Assembly (NCBI RefSeq): GCF_003614435.1
Contig: NZ_CP025546.1
Location: 5,766,001 to 5,830,000 of the forward strand
DNA length: 64,000 nucleotides
Source of the DNA: Mycobacterium paragordonae
GTDB lineage: Bacteria; Actinomycetota; Actinomycetes; Mycobacteriales; Mycobacteriaceae
Direction: 5' to 3'
A program made the translations under genes and the position numbers. The notes beneath the pieces were generated by a model. The model worked only from the letters and a program-made list of their open reading frames with translations, had not been told where the DNA came from and made no database searches. Each line of letters starts with the position of its first letter. Within the stretch, counting starts at the first letter, position 1. This document shows, piece after piece, positions 36,519 to 43,817 of the stretch.

Positions 36519-37106
36519 TCACCTCACCACGTACAGCAGCGCGAAGATAAGCACCCACAGGAAATCGACGGTGTGCCAGTACGTCGCAGACGTCTCGATG
36601 AGCACCTGGGATTCGCCGGAGCCGCGCCTGGCACCCCGGAGCCGGTACCCGATGACGCCGAGGGCGACGAAGCCGATCAACAGGTGTACGAAGTGGATGC
36701 CGGTGAGGAAGAAGTAGTAAGTGAAGAAGTCGTTGCTGTCCAAGCCGTTTCCCATCCGCACCAGGCGGGCCCATTCCAAGACCTTGAAGAGCAGGAAGAC
36801 CCCGGCGAATGCGGCCGTGACGACCACATCGCGCAGCGCCGCACGATGGGCGCCGACCCGCGAAGACTGAACACACCGCGCCACCGACCACGAACTCAGC
36901 AGCAGGACAAGGGTGTTGAGCACACCGATGCGCAGATCCAGGTGCGCCTGAGAGTGTAGGAACAGCTCGGGGCTTCGGGCGCGATAGAAGAGGTAGAACC
37001 CGAAATAGGCTGTGAAGACCAGCGTTTCGAACAGGACGAAGGCCCACATGTCCGGCTGCCCCGGTACGAAGCGCGTCCGCCCGGCCTTCTCGGTGACGTC
37101 GGTCAT
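36519..37106 (-). CDS. Cytochrome c oxidase subunit III-like (NorE-like) membrane protein
   Basis: A 195-residue heme-copper oxidase subunit III homologue: PGQPDMWAFVLFETLVF, LNTLVLLLSSWSVA, the paired histidines in FLTGIHFVHLLIG, and TSATYWHTVDFLWV at the end. Five helices make it NorE-sized rather than a full CtaE. ATG 37106 overlaps the preceding stop (ATGA). It is an orphan: catalytic oxidase subunits are absent. Confidence 0.85.
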   Translation of the reverse strand: MTDVTEKAGRTRFVPGQPDMWAFVLFETLVFTAYFGFYLFYRARSPELFLHSQAHLDLRIGVLNTLVLLLSSWSVARCVQSSRVGAHRAALRDVVVTAAFAGVFLLFKVLEWARLVRMGNGLDSNDFFTYYFFLTGIHFVHLLIGFVALGVIGYRLRGARRGSGESQVLIETSATYWHTVDFLWVLIFALLYVVR

Positions 37107-37858
37107 GCGGTGACCGCCCGTTTCGAAGGCAGATCCGGCAGTGGCCCGGTGCCGTAGTCCTCCCGCCGGATCAGCTGAAAGAGCATGACGATGAACGTGA
37201 CTTGGTAGACGCCGAACACGACCATGTCCAGCCACCAGGCGATCTGGCCGTTCCAGGCCAACACGCCGCGTCCGAAGATCCAGCAGGGCGCTACCACCAC
37301 CTCGGTGAGCGCATTGCACAGGTTGAGGTAGCCGAACCACTTCGGAAACACCCGGTTCTTGTCGATGAGGATTGCGACCATCCAGATCAGCGAGCCGATC
37401 AGGAACACCCCCATGGTTCCGTCGAACGAGAGGAAGGCGAAGTCGTAGAGCCAGCCAAGCACCCTGGGGTCCCGGTCAGGCCGCAGTGTCCCGACGATCA
37501 GCGCGATGCAGAGCAACAGCAGGCCGGGAATCGCACTGAGCGAGTAGATGATCAGATACGAGTATCCGAAGATTCGGCTGACCGACATGCGCCGCATCGA
37601 ATACGCGATCAGGGCATTGTTGATCGCGGTCATACCGGCGATGACGAAGATGATCCCGAAGCCGATCGGTATCCCGAGGCGGCGTTCGTCGAACCAGTGG
37701 ACCTGGGTCGCGAGGTCCCAGGTGGGCTGCGGCGGGGGTTGCACCTGCGCCACGATGAAGAACACCGGGAAGAAGATGTTGTAGAACACGACGAGTGTCC
37801 ACCAGGCCAGCCACAGCTCGCCCTTCGGGTTGCGTCGCAGCCCGGACACGGCACTCAT
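37103..37858 (-). CDS. Multi-pass membrane protein of unknown function (paralogue B)
   Basis: A 251-residue protein with about six hydrophobic helices. It shares with the upstream gene a pattern that includes a RP-x-R-D-P / L-x-D-x-A region, a mid-protein Asn, and the motif GVLAWNGQIAWW near the C-terminus. ATG 37858 overlaps the stop of paralogue A by four bases. No known catalytic motif. The operon context suggests a membrane complex with the COX III/IV-like proteins. Confidence 0.75.
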   Translation of the reverse strand: MSAVSGLRRNPKGELWLAWWTLVVFYNIFFPVFFIVAQVQPPPQPTWDLATQVHWFDERRLGIPIGFGIIFVIAGMTAINNALIAYSMRRMSVSRIFGYSYLIIYSLSAIPGLLLLCIALIVGTLRPDRDPRVLGWLYDFAFLSFDGTMGVFLIGSLIWMVAILIDKNRVFPKWFGYLNLCNALTEVVVAPCWIFGRGVLAWNGQIAWWLDMVVFGVYQVTFIVMLFQLIRREDYGTGPLPDLPSKRAVTA

Positions 37859-38634
37859 ACGCTATCCAGTTCTGCTGTGCGCGTGCGGGTCTCAGCCCTT
37901 TCGCGGTTCACTGCCCGAGCCAGAACGATGCCCATCACCACGATCCAGACGCCGATGGCGACGTTCTTCACCCAGAACGACAACACCCCGTTCCACGCCA
38001 GCGGGCCCGACAACGAGATACCGGCGAAGGCGGCCGGTACCAGGCCTGCGGCAACGACCAGATTGAAGACGGCCACCCAGGTGCCGAATATCGGTCGCGG
38101 CTGATCGTCGAAATAGATTGCCAGAGCAAGGATCACGCTCTGGCCGATCAGGAAGGGTACGAGGACGGTGAAGGTGACCCACGCGAGATCGTTGAGCAAC
38201 TGCGTCAGTTCCGGACTTCGCTCCGGCCGGAAAGCGGCCAGCAACCAGCAGACGTTGGCGACGAGAAACAACGTCGGCGCACCGGCCACACAGCCCAGCA
38301 TCGCGTAGGAGAAGATCGGCGTGCGATGCGCCATCCGCCGGATCTGCATCACGATCAGCGTCAGGATCGGGACCAGACACACCCCGAACCAATTGAAGAT
38401 GATCATGCTGTAACGGATTTCGGGCAGGTGCGCCGGATCACGGTAGAACGCGGCAACCTGCTCCGCCGACATGGTGGGCGACATCGGCGGGTTGAAGCCG
38501 GGGAACAAGAAGAAGGCGGCGATCCAGATCACCACCGTGACGGGCAACGTCCACAGCAGAATCAACTCACCATCGGTACGCCGCAACCCAACTCGCGGCG
38601 GTCCGGAATCTTGAGTCGTGCTGATGTCTGTCAT
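37855..38634 (-). CDS. Multi-pass membrane protein of unknown function (paralogue A)
   Basis: A 259-residue protein with about six or seven hydrophobic helices, including VVIWIAAFFLFPGF, FNWFGVCLVPILTLIVM and a C-terminal IGVWIVVMGIVLA. It shares GPLAWNGVLSFW and the general helix layout with paralogue B, so the pair arose by duplication. ATG 38634 has GGAAGGA about 8 bp upstream; GTG 38655 is less likely. First gene of a four-gene operon that is divergent from a TetR gene. Function unknown. Confidence 0.75.
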   Translation of the reverse strand: MTDISTTQDSGPPRVGLRRTDGELILLWTLPVTVVIWIAAFFLFPGFNPPMSPTMSAEQVAAFYRDPAHLPEIRYSMIIFNWFGVCLVPILTLIVMQIRRMAHRTPIFSYAMLGCVAGAPTLFLVANVCWLLAAFRPERSPELTQLLNDLAWVTFTVLVPFLIGQSVILALAIYFDDQPRPIFGTWVAVFNLVVAAGLVPAAFAGISLSGPLAWNGVLSFWVKNVAIGVWIVVMGIVLARAVNRERAETRTRTAELDSV

Positions 38635-38692
38635 CAGTGAATCCTTCCAACGCACATCATCGTGCGACTGAGGCCGGCCCAGACACCGAAGC

Positions 38693-38731
38693 TAGCCGAT
38701 CGGCTATTCCGGGTCAATAGCCGATCGGCTA
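38693..38731. promoter_or_regulatory. Two identical perfect 14 bp palindromes, 25 bp apart
   Basis: TAGCCGATCGGCTA occurs at 38693-38706 and 38718-38731. Both lie in the 108 bp gap between the membrane operon and the divergent tetR. The spacing puts both copies nearly on the same DNA face. They almost certainly bind the adjacent TetR. Confidence 0.8.
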
Positions 38732-38742
38732 CGCTGCGTGGT

Positions 38743-39321
38743 GTGGTCGAAGCGACGCCCCGGAGCCAGTTCCGGTTCATCACGCACAGCGCCGCCCAGA
38801 CACGCGTCCTCGATGCCGCGCTGAAGCTGATCGGTGAGCACGGCGTCGGCGGGACCTCGCTACAGATGATCGCCGATGCGATCGGGGTGACGAAAGCCGC
38901 TGTCTACCATCAATTTCGAACCAAAGAGCAGATCGTCATCGCGCTCACCGAGCGTGAACTGGGCGGACTCGAGGAAGCGTTGGAGGCGGCGGAAGCACAC
39001 GACCACCGGATCGAAGCCCGAGACGTTCTCCTCAGCCGGGTCATCGACGTCGCCGTGCAGCGGCGCGGCGCGGCAAGCACCCTGCAATTCGACCCGGTCG
39101 TCGTACGACTGCTGGCCCAGCACGAGCCTTTCCAGCACTTCATTCAGCGACTCTTCGGGGTACTCGTCGATGACACGGCCGAGGACGCCCGGGTTTCGGC
39201 CGCGATGCTTTCCGGCGCCATCGCTGTCGGGGTCATGCATCCACTGGTGGCCGGCATCGACGACGAGGCGCTGCGCGCCCAGCTACTGCGGATCACCCGT
39301 CGACTCTTCGATGGAGATTGA
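38743..39321 (+). CDS. TetR-family regulator of the membrane operon
   Basis: A 192-residue TetR protein with a well-conserved DNA-binding domain (VLDAALKLIGEHGVGGTSLQMIADAIGVTKAAVYHQF). GTG 38743 was chosen because the longer frame from 38662 would translate through both operators. Self-repression and repression of the divergent membrane operon are likely. Confidence 0.9.
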   Translation: MVEATPRSQFRFITHSAAQTRVLDAALKLIGEHGVGGTSLQMIADAIGVTKAAVYHQFRTKEQIVIALTERELGGLEEALEAAEAHDHRIEARDVLLSRVIDVAVQRRGAASTLQFDPVVVRLLAQHEPFQHFIQRLFGVLVDDTAEDARVSAAMLSGAIAVGVMHPLVAGIDDEALRAQLLRITRRLFDGD

Positions 39322-39379
39322 CAGAACTTATTCCCGCCGTTCCATTTTCACGAGCGTGCCACTCGGATACCGTTCTCAT

Positions 39380-39697
39380 ATGGACAATGCCAGACGCCTC
39401 GCCGTCAGACGCCTCGCCGTCAGACGCCTCGCCGCCGTGGCGATCATGGTCACCAACGGCTTCGGGCTGGCCGGCACGGCCACGGCCCTGGCTGACGACG
39501 ACGTTCCCTGGCCGTGGGTGGGATACCACTGGTGCCCGGGTCAGCCCTTCAACGCGGGAGCCTGGGGACCGCAGTTCGACCCGACCACGTGCCACGACGC
39601 GCACCATCGGGACATGGACGGCACGATCCACAACCGTGATTACTTCGGCCCCAGCCCCTTCCAGGACTGGCCCGAGATCCCGAACAACCGGCCATAG
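39380..39697 (+). CDS. Small secreted protein with RRLAV-repeat signal peptide
   Basis: A 105-residue precursor. The n-region consists of three in-frame RRLAV copies followed by a hydrophobic stretch (AVAIMVTNGFGLAGTATALA). The mature part is short, rich in His, Trp and Pro (WPWVGYHWCPGQPFN, DAHHRDMDGT, two Cys) and resembles small secreted mycobacterial proteins of unknown function. ATG 39380 sits 58 bp after tetR. Confidence 0.65.
   Translation: MDNARRLAVRRLAVRRLAAVAIMVTNGFGLAGTATALADDDVPWPWVGYHWCPGQPFNAGAWGPQFDPTTCHDAHHRDMDGTIHNRDYFGPSPFQDWPEIPNNRP
39391..39435. repeat. 15 bp in-frame tandem repeat, three copies
   Basis: CAGACGCCTCGCCGT is repeated at 39391, 39406 and 39421 (last base differs). 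As 15 is a multiple of three, each copy adds one RRLAV to the signal peptide. Confidence 0.85.
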
Positions 39698-39712
39698 CGT
39701 CCGCCCGCGAAC

Positions 39713-40117
39713 TTAGGTGTCGCCGCGCTCCCAGACCTTCTTACCGTCATGTGAGTTGCAGACGAGGAACAGTCCATCCGGCGCCTGCGCGACGTAATAC
39801 TCCGGGTACTCCTCGCAAGACGCGTTTTCGATCTTGACGCCGACCATTGGTGGCGACCGGAACCACCGCGGCTCGTACCTTCTCGGTGAGCCGCAGAACA
39901 TCAGTCGGCCCGGCTCCGTGGCGAAGGACACGTAGTAGTCGGCGGTGCCGAACACCCAATAGGTGGTGTTGTCGCACGGCGCGCCCAGCACCTGGTGCCC
40001 GGCGATGCCGGGTGTGCAGTCGGGGTAATCGCAGGTCGCCGGATCGGCAGCGGCCTGCGGTGCCGCCACCCCACCCAAGCCGAGCAATGCGGCGATCGCT
40101 GGCACAATGAATCGCAC
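39713..40117 (-). CDS. Small secreted cysteine-containing protein
   Basis: A 134-residue precursor with signal peptide (FIVPAIAALLGLGGVAAPQAAA). The mature part has six cysteines (DPATCDYPDCTPG, GAPCDN, MFCGSP, ASCEEYPEYY, FLVCNSHDG), suggesting disulphide bonds. Family unknown to me. GTG 40117 or TTG 40120 could start it. It is convergent with the small secreted gene at 39380. Confidence 0.7.
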   Translation of the reverse strand: MRFIVPAIAALLGLGGVAAPQAAADPATCDYPDCTPGIAGHQVLGAPCDNTTYWVFGTADYYVSFATEPGRLMFCGSPRRYEPRWFRSPPMVGVKIENASCEEYPEYYVAQAPDGLFLVCNSHDGKKVWERGDT

Positions 40118-40290
40118 CAACTAAATTTGCCACAGTCGGAAAGAAAATTCATTATGTTGGCGACAGATGGTAAGAAAATTCTCTCATTCGGAGAGGGTGC
40201 TGAGAGTCGGGCATCGAGCCGATCGACACGGGCGCCAACGCGCGTCGGTGATAATGTGACTCTCTTAGTCGCGGGGTGAGGAGGTGATTC

Positions 40291-41058
40291 GTGCCGCCAC
40301 GCGAAACCTCAACTGAAGCGTCCGCGTCGGAGACCGGCGTGGATGATCTCGAGTCGGACCACCTCGCCGAGGCGGAAGCCCGGGCCGAGGCCGCCCGTGC
40401 CCGTGCGCGCGAACTGCGCCGGCAAGCGGAGGCGGCTTCGTCCGATGGGACGGGCGGCGCCGACTCGGCCGACGAAGCCGAAACGGCCGATGAAGCGGAA
40501 ACGGCCGACGAAGCCGAAACGGCCGACGAGGCGGAATCGCCGCCGGCGCGCCGCCTCCGGTTCCGACCGCATCGCCCGGGCCGAAAGGCCATTGTCGTCA
40601 CCGCCGCGCTGATGGTGTCCGGTGCCGCGTTGACCGGCAGCGGCTATTTGGTGTGGCACCACCACCAAGTCGTGCAGCAAACCCAGCGTTCCACCGAATT
40701 CGCGACCGCCGCCCGCCAGGCCGTCCTGCTGATGATGTCGATCGACCCGAATAAGGCGAGAGAGGACATGCAGCGTTTCGCCGACGAAACCACCGGCCAA
40801 TTCAAAGCAGGGGTATTGATGGGCGCCGAGGATATGGTCAAGGCGCTGGAACAATCCAAAGTCATCGCCAAAGCCTCGGTGCAAGCCGCCGGTGTGCAAT
40901 CGATGACCGAGGATTCGGCGGTGGTCCTGGTAGCGGCAAAGTCAGAGATCACCAAGGCGGACCAGGCAAAGCCGGAGGTGCGGACGTGGCGACTGGTCGT
41001 TGACGTCGAACGAGAGGGCGGCCAGCTCAAGATCTCCAAGATCGAGTTCGTGCCGTGA
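40291..41058 (+). CDS. Orphan Mam protein, long partner (second pair)
   Basis: A 255-residue protein with the same plan as the gene at 28344: an Ala/Glu/Arg coiled-coil stretch (LAEAEARAEAARARARELRR), an acidic tract with ETADEA repeats, one transmembrane helix (AIVVTAALMVSGAALTGSGY) and a Mam domain ending GGQLKISKIEFVP. GTG 40291 follows a strong GAGGAGGTG site. The GTGA overlap at its end couples it to the next gene. It lies just 5' of a secreted-protein gene and faces the mce operon. Confidence 0.85.
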   Translation: MPPRETSTEASASETGVDDLESDHLAEAEARAEAARARARELRRQAEAASSDGTGGADSADEAETADEAETADEAETADEAESPPARRLRFRPHRPGRKAIVVTAALMVSGAALTGSGYLVWHHHQVVQQTQRSTEFATAARQAVLLMMSIDPNKAREDMQRFADETTGQFKAGVLMGAEDMVKALEQSKVIAKASVQAAGVQSMTEDSAVVLVAAKSEITKADQAKPEVRTWRLVVDVEREGGQLKISKIEFVP

Positions 41059-41579
41059 CGGATCCGCGCACCGAGCAGCGCTGGCTGCATCGTTGCCTGT
41101 CACGGTGGCGGGCGATCGTACTTACGCTTCTGGTCGTCGGCACTACCGGATTCGGCACCGGCTACTTCTACTTCGTCTACCGGGCCGACCTGGACACCGA
41201 CCGAGCGGTCAGCCGCGAGGTGATCAGGGCCGCCAGCGATGGCACCGTGGCGCTGTTGTCCTACTCCCCCGCCACGCTGGGGCGCGATATGGACAACGCC
41301 AAGTCCAGGGTCACCGAGAATTACCTGCGTTATTACCAGCAGTTCGCCGACCAGATCGTCGGCCCTTCGACCCAGCGTGCGCAGGTCACCACCACAGCTA
41401 CGGTGATCAAGGCCGCGGTCGCCGAACTGAATCCGAATTCGGCCGTCGTACTGGTATTCGTAAAACAAAAAACGGCGAGCAAAGAAAAGCCCGAACCAGT
41501 AGTGACATCAAGCAGCCTTCGGGTAACGTTGAAAAAGGTCGACAGTTCATGGCTTATTGAGAAATTTGAGAGCACGTGA
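41055..41579 (+). CDS. Orphan Mam protein, short partner (second pair)
   Basis: A 174-residue protein: one transmembrane helix (LTLLVVGTTGFGTGYFYFVY) and a Mam domain (DGTVALLSYSPATLGRDMDNAKSRVTENYLRYY; end KKVDSSWLIEKFEST). It aligns well with the gene at 27727. It begins with GTG overlapping the long partner's TGA. Confidence 0.85.
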   Translation: MTDPRTEQRWLHRCLSRWRAIVLTLLVVGTTGFGTGYFYFVYRADLDTDRAVSREVIRAASDGTVALLSYSPATLGRDMDNAKSRVTENYLRYYQQFADQIVGPSTQRAQVTTTATVIKAAVAELNPNSAVVLVFVKQKTASKEKPEPVVTSSSLRVTLKKVDSSWLIEKFEST

Positions 41580-41652
41580 GCACAGCTTGCCTTTCGCCGG
41601 GAACTTTCGACTTGGAGTTTCCGGAAAGCGACGCGTCGAGGAGCAGCAGGTG

Positions 41653-42168
41653 ATGCGTTCAGTGAAAGCGGCGATGGGCGCAACGCTGGCGGTAGGCGGA
41701 GTTGCGGTCATGCTCCACGCCGCTCCTACCGCCTCGGCCTACAACCCGGCCGTCAATGGAAGATTCACCGCCACGCTGATCGGCGACTGGGCCCGGACCA
41801 GAACCGTTTATCACGACGAAGCGGTCGTGCAGAGCACCTGGACTATCAGCTCTTCGTGTTCGACCGCACAGGATTGCAGCGGCCAGGTGGTCAGCGATCA
41901 GGGCTGGACCGCGCCGCTGACCATGCACGACGGGCTCACCTGGTACGTCAAACGCGACGTTCCGAACTGGGAAACCTGCGAGGACGGCCGCACGTTCAGC
42001 GGCCACGAGGTTTTCTACTTCTATCCCGCCAACCCGGAAACCGGTGAAAACGTGCTCGGCTCAGCGGTTCTGGCCGGACGAGAGCACATCGCCGGCGCCA
42101 GCGGCGCCTGTAACACCAACGCCCCGCTGTACATCGAACAGCCATTCCGGCTGGACCGGATCGGCTGA
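41653..42168 (+). CDS. Secreted four-cysteine protein related to the kinase extracellular lobes
   Basis: A 171-residue precursor with signal peptide (ATLAVGGVAVMLHAAPTASA). The mature domain begins NGRFTATLIG and has four cysteines in the contexts SSSC, QDCSG, TCEDG and GAC, ending PFRLDRIG. The kinase lobes at 8201-11972 show the same order (e.g. [24 protein letters not shown]). ATG 41653 follows GAGGAG. It ends 11 bp before the convergent mceF stop. Function unknown. Confidence 0.75.
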   Translation: MRSVKAAMGATLAVGGVAVMLHAAPTASAYNPAVNGRFTATLIGDWARTRTVYHDEAVVQSTWTISSSCSTAQDCSGQVVSDQGWTAPLTMHDGLTWYVKRDVPNWETCEDGRTFSGHEVFYFYPANPETGENVLGSAVLAGREHIAGASGACNTNAPLYIEQPFRLDRIG

Positions 42169-42179
42169 TCCGACCGGCC

Positions 42180-43817
42180 TCAGGTGGCGAACATGTCCTT
42201 CCACGTCTTGGGCGCTTTGGAAGCAACCAAATCCGTCTGACGGAACACCTGTCCGTCCGGAGTCATATAGCTGCCGGTCTCCGGGCTGTACTGAGCGAAT
42301 GCCACTGAGGGACCCTTGGGTAATCCGTTGCGGCCGAACGCACTCGAGGCAGCCGACGGTGCCGCGCTCGGCGCCGCTGCCGCCGGTGCCGGAGGCGTCG
42401 CGCCCGCCGTGTCGAGCGGTGCGATGGACGCGACCTGACCCATCGGCGCCTGCGGTGTGATCCCGGGGGCCACTGGGGCTCCCGCCGGCGGGGGAACCAC
42501 TCCGGGTGGCAGCGGTGTTCCGTCCACCGGGCCGAAGATCCGTTCCCGGTTCCAGTTGACCCGGTCGTCGGGCGGGATGCCCTGGGCGAGCAGGTTCGGG
42601 TCCAACGGGTAGGTGCCAAACGCGTGCTGCCTCATCGCCAGCGGCATGAATGGCTTGTCGCTGTCGCAGATTTCGACGGTCGGCGCGCGTTTTCCGGGAT
42701 GTCCCATGCACGGGTAGTTGCGGGCGCCGCGCACTCCGATCGGTGAATCCTGCGGCAGTTTGCAGTACAACCCGTCGGGCGTGTCGATGGTGGTGGTGTC
42801 TGCCGGCGAACGCCATTGACTGGGCGGCAGGAAGCCCACCGTGCACGCGGGCGGGTCACTGAGGATGAGATTGAAAGCGCCGGTGGCCAATCCGGTCGGG
42901 CTCTTGGTGCCGAGGAACGACTGGATGGCGGCGGTGAAGGGCGGCAGAATCACCAATACCTGTTCCAGCGACGCATGGTAAGTCACGCCGATCTGACCGA
43001 TCGTGGTGAGATTGGCCAGCAGCACCGGCAATGTCGGCTTGATCTGGTCGAGCAGGCGCGACGCCTCGTTCAGCGCTTCGGGCCCGTTCTCCAGCAGCGT
43101 GCGCACCTGCGGATCATTCGTGGCCAGTTGGCCGGTGAACCCGGACAGGCTGTGCGCCCACCGCCGAATCGAACCGGCGGTCTGGGCTTGACTGTCCAGC
43201 AACGGCGCGGTGTCCTCGGTCAGTCTGCGGGCCTGGTCGGAGACGCCGTTGAGATCACCCGTGATCTGCGCCGAGGAGTCGAACAGCGAGCCGAAATCGT
43301 AACTGGCGCCGTTGAATGCCTTGAACGACTCGTCGAGCAGTTGGGTGAGCTTGCCCTGCGGGATGCTGTTGAGCAGAGCGCTGGTCTGGTCCAGCACGGG
43401 TCCGATCGGTTGCGGAACCTTGGTGTCTTTGGCGGCGATCACCGAACCGTCGTGCAGATAGGGCGGCGAGTCGGTTCGTGGCCGCAGGTCGACATACTGC
43501 TCGCCCACCGCCGAGATGCTGCGCACCTCCGCATCCAGATCCGCCGGGATCTTCGGCGAAGTATCAAGCCGCATTGTGGCTTTCGCTCCGCGCGCGGTGA
43601 GCTCCACACCGGTGACCTTGCCGATCTGCACGCCGCGATATGTGACATTGCTGAAGCGGTACAGGTTTCCGGTCTCACGCAGTTCCAGCGTGACCGTCAT
43701 CTTGCCGATCCCGAGCAGCGTCGGGGCCTGCACGTAGTAGATGACCATCACGAACAGTCCGATGATTCCCACGATCGCGAAGACCGCCAACTGGATACGG
43801 ATGAAGCGGGTCAGCAT
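42180..43817 (-). CDS. Mce family protein MceF
   Basis: A 545-residue MCE protein: N-terminal transmembrane helix (LAVFAIVGIIGLFVMVIYYV), the MCE core (VTYRGVQIGKVTGVELTARGAKATMRLD), a long helical region, and a Pro/Ala-rich C-terminal tail. MceF forms part of the periplasm-spanning hexameric tunnel for lipid import. Its ATG follows the mceE TAG directly (TAGATG). Last gene of the mce operon. No mam gene follows on this strand, unlike mce1 or mce4. Confidence 0.92.
   Translation of the reverse strand: MLTRFIRIQLAVFAIVGIIGLFVMVIYYVQAPTLLGIGKMTVTLELRETGNLYRFSNVTYRGVQIGKVTGVELTARGAKATMRLDTSPKIPADLDAEVRSISAVGEQYVDLRPRTDSPPYLHDGSVIAAKDTKVPQPIGPVLDQTSALLNSIPQGKLTQLLDESFKAFNGASYDFGSLFDSSAQITGDLNGVSDQARRLTEDTAPLLDSQAQTAGSIRRWAHSLSGFTGQLATNDPQVRTLLENGPEALNEASRLLDQIKPTLPVLLANLTTIGQIGVTYHASLEQVLVILPPFTAAIQSFLGTKSPTGLATGAFNLILSDPPACTVGFLPPSQWRSPADTTTIDTPDGLYCKLPQDSPIGVRGARNYPCMGHPGKRAPTVEICDSDKPFMPLAMRQHAFGTYPLDPNLLAQGIPPDDRVNWNRERIFGPVDGTPLPPGVVPPPAGAPVAPGITPQAPMGQVASIAPLDTAGATPPAPAAAAPSAAPSAASSAFGRNGLPKGPSVAFAQYSPETGSYMTPDGQVFRQTDLVASKAPKTWKDMFAT

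Noticed and set aside
40178..40183. ATTCTC half-site upstream of the second Mam pair
   Set aside because: The opposite arm does not match GAGAAT (spacing 3 gives GGTAAG), so it was not counted in the regulon.
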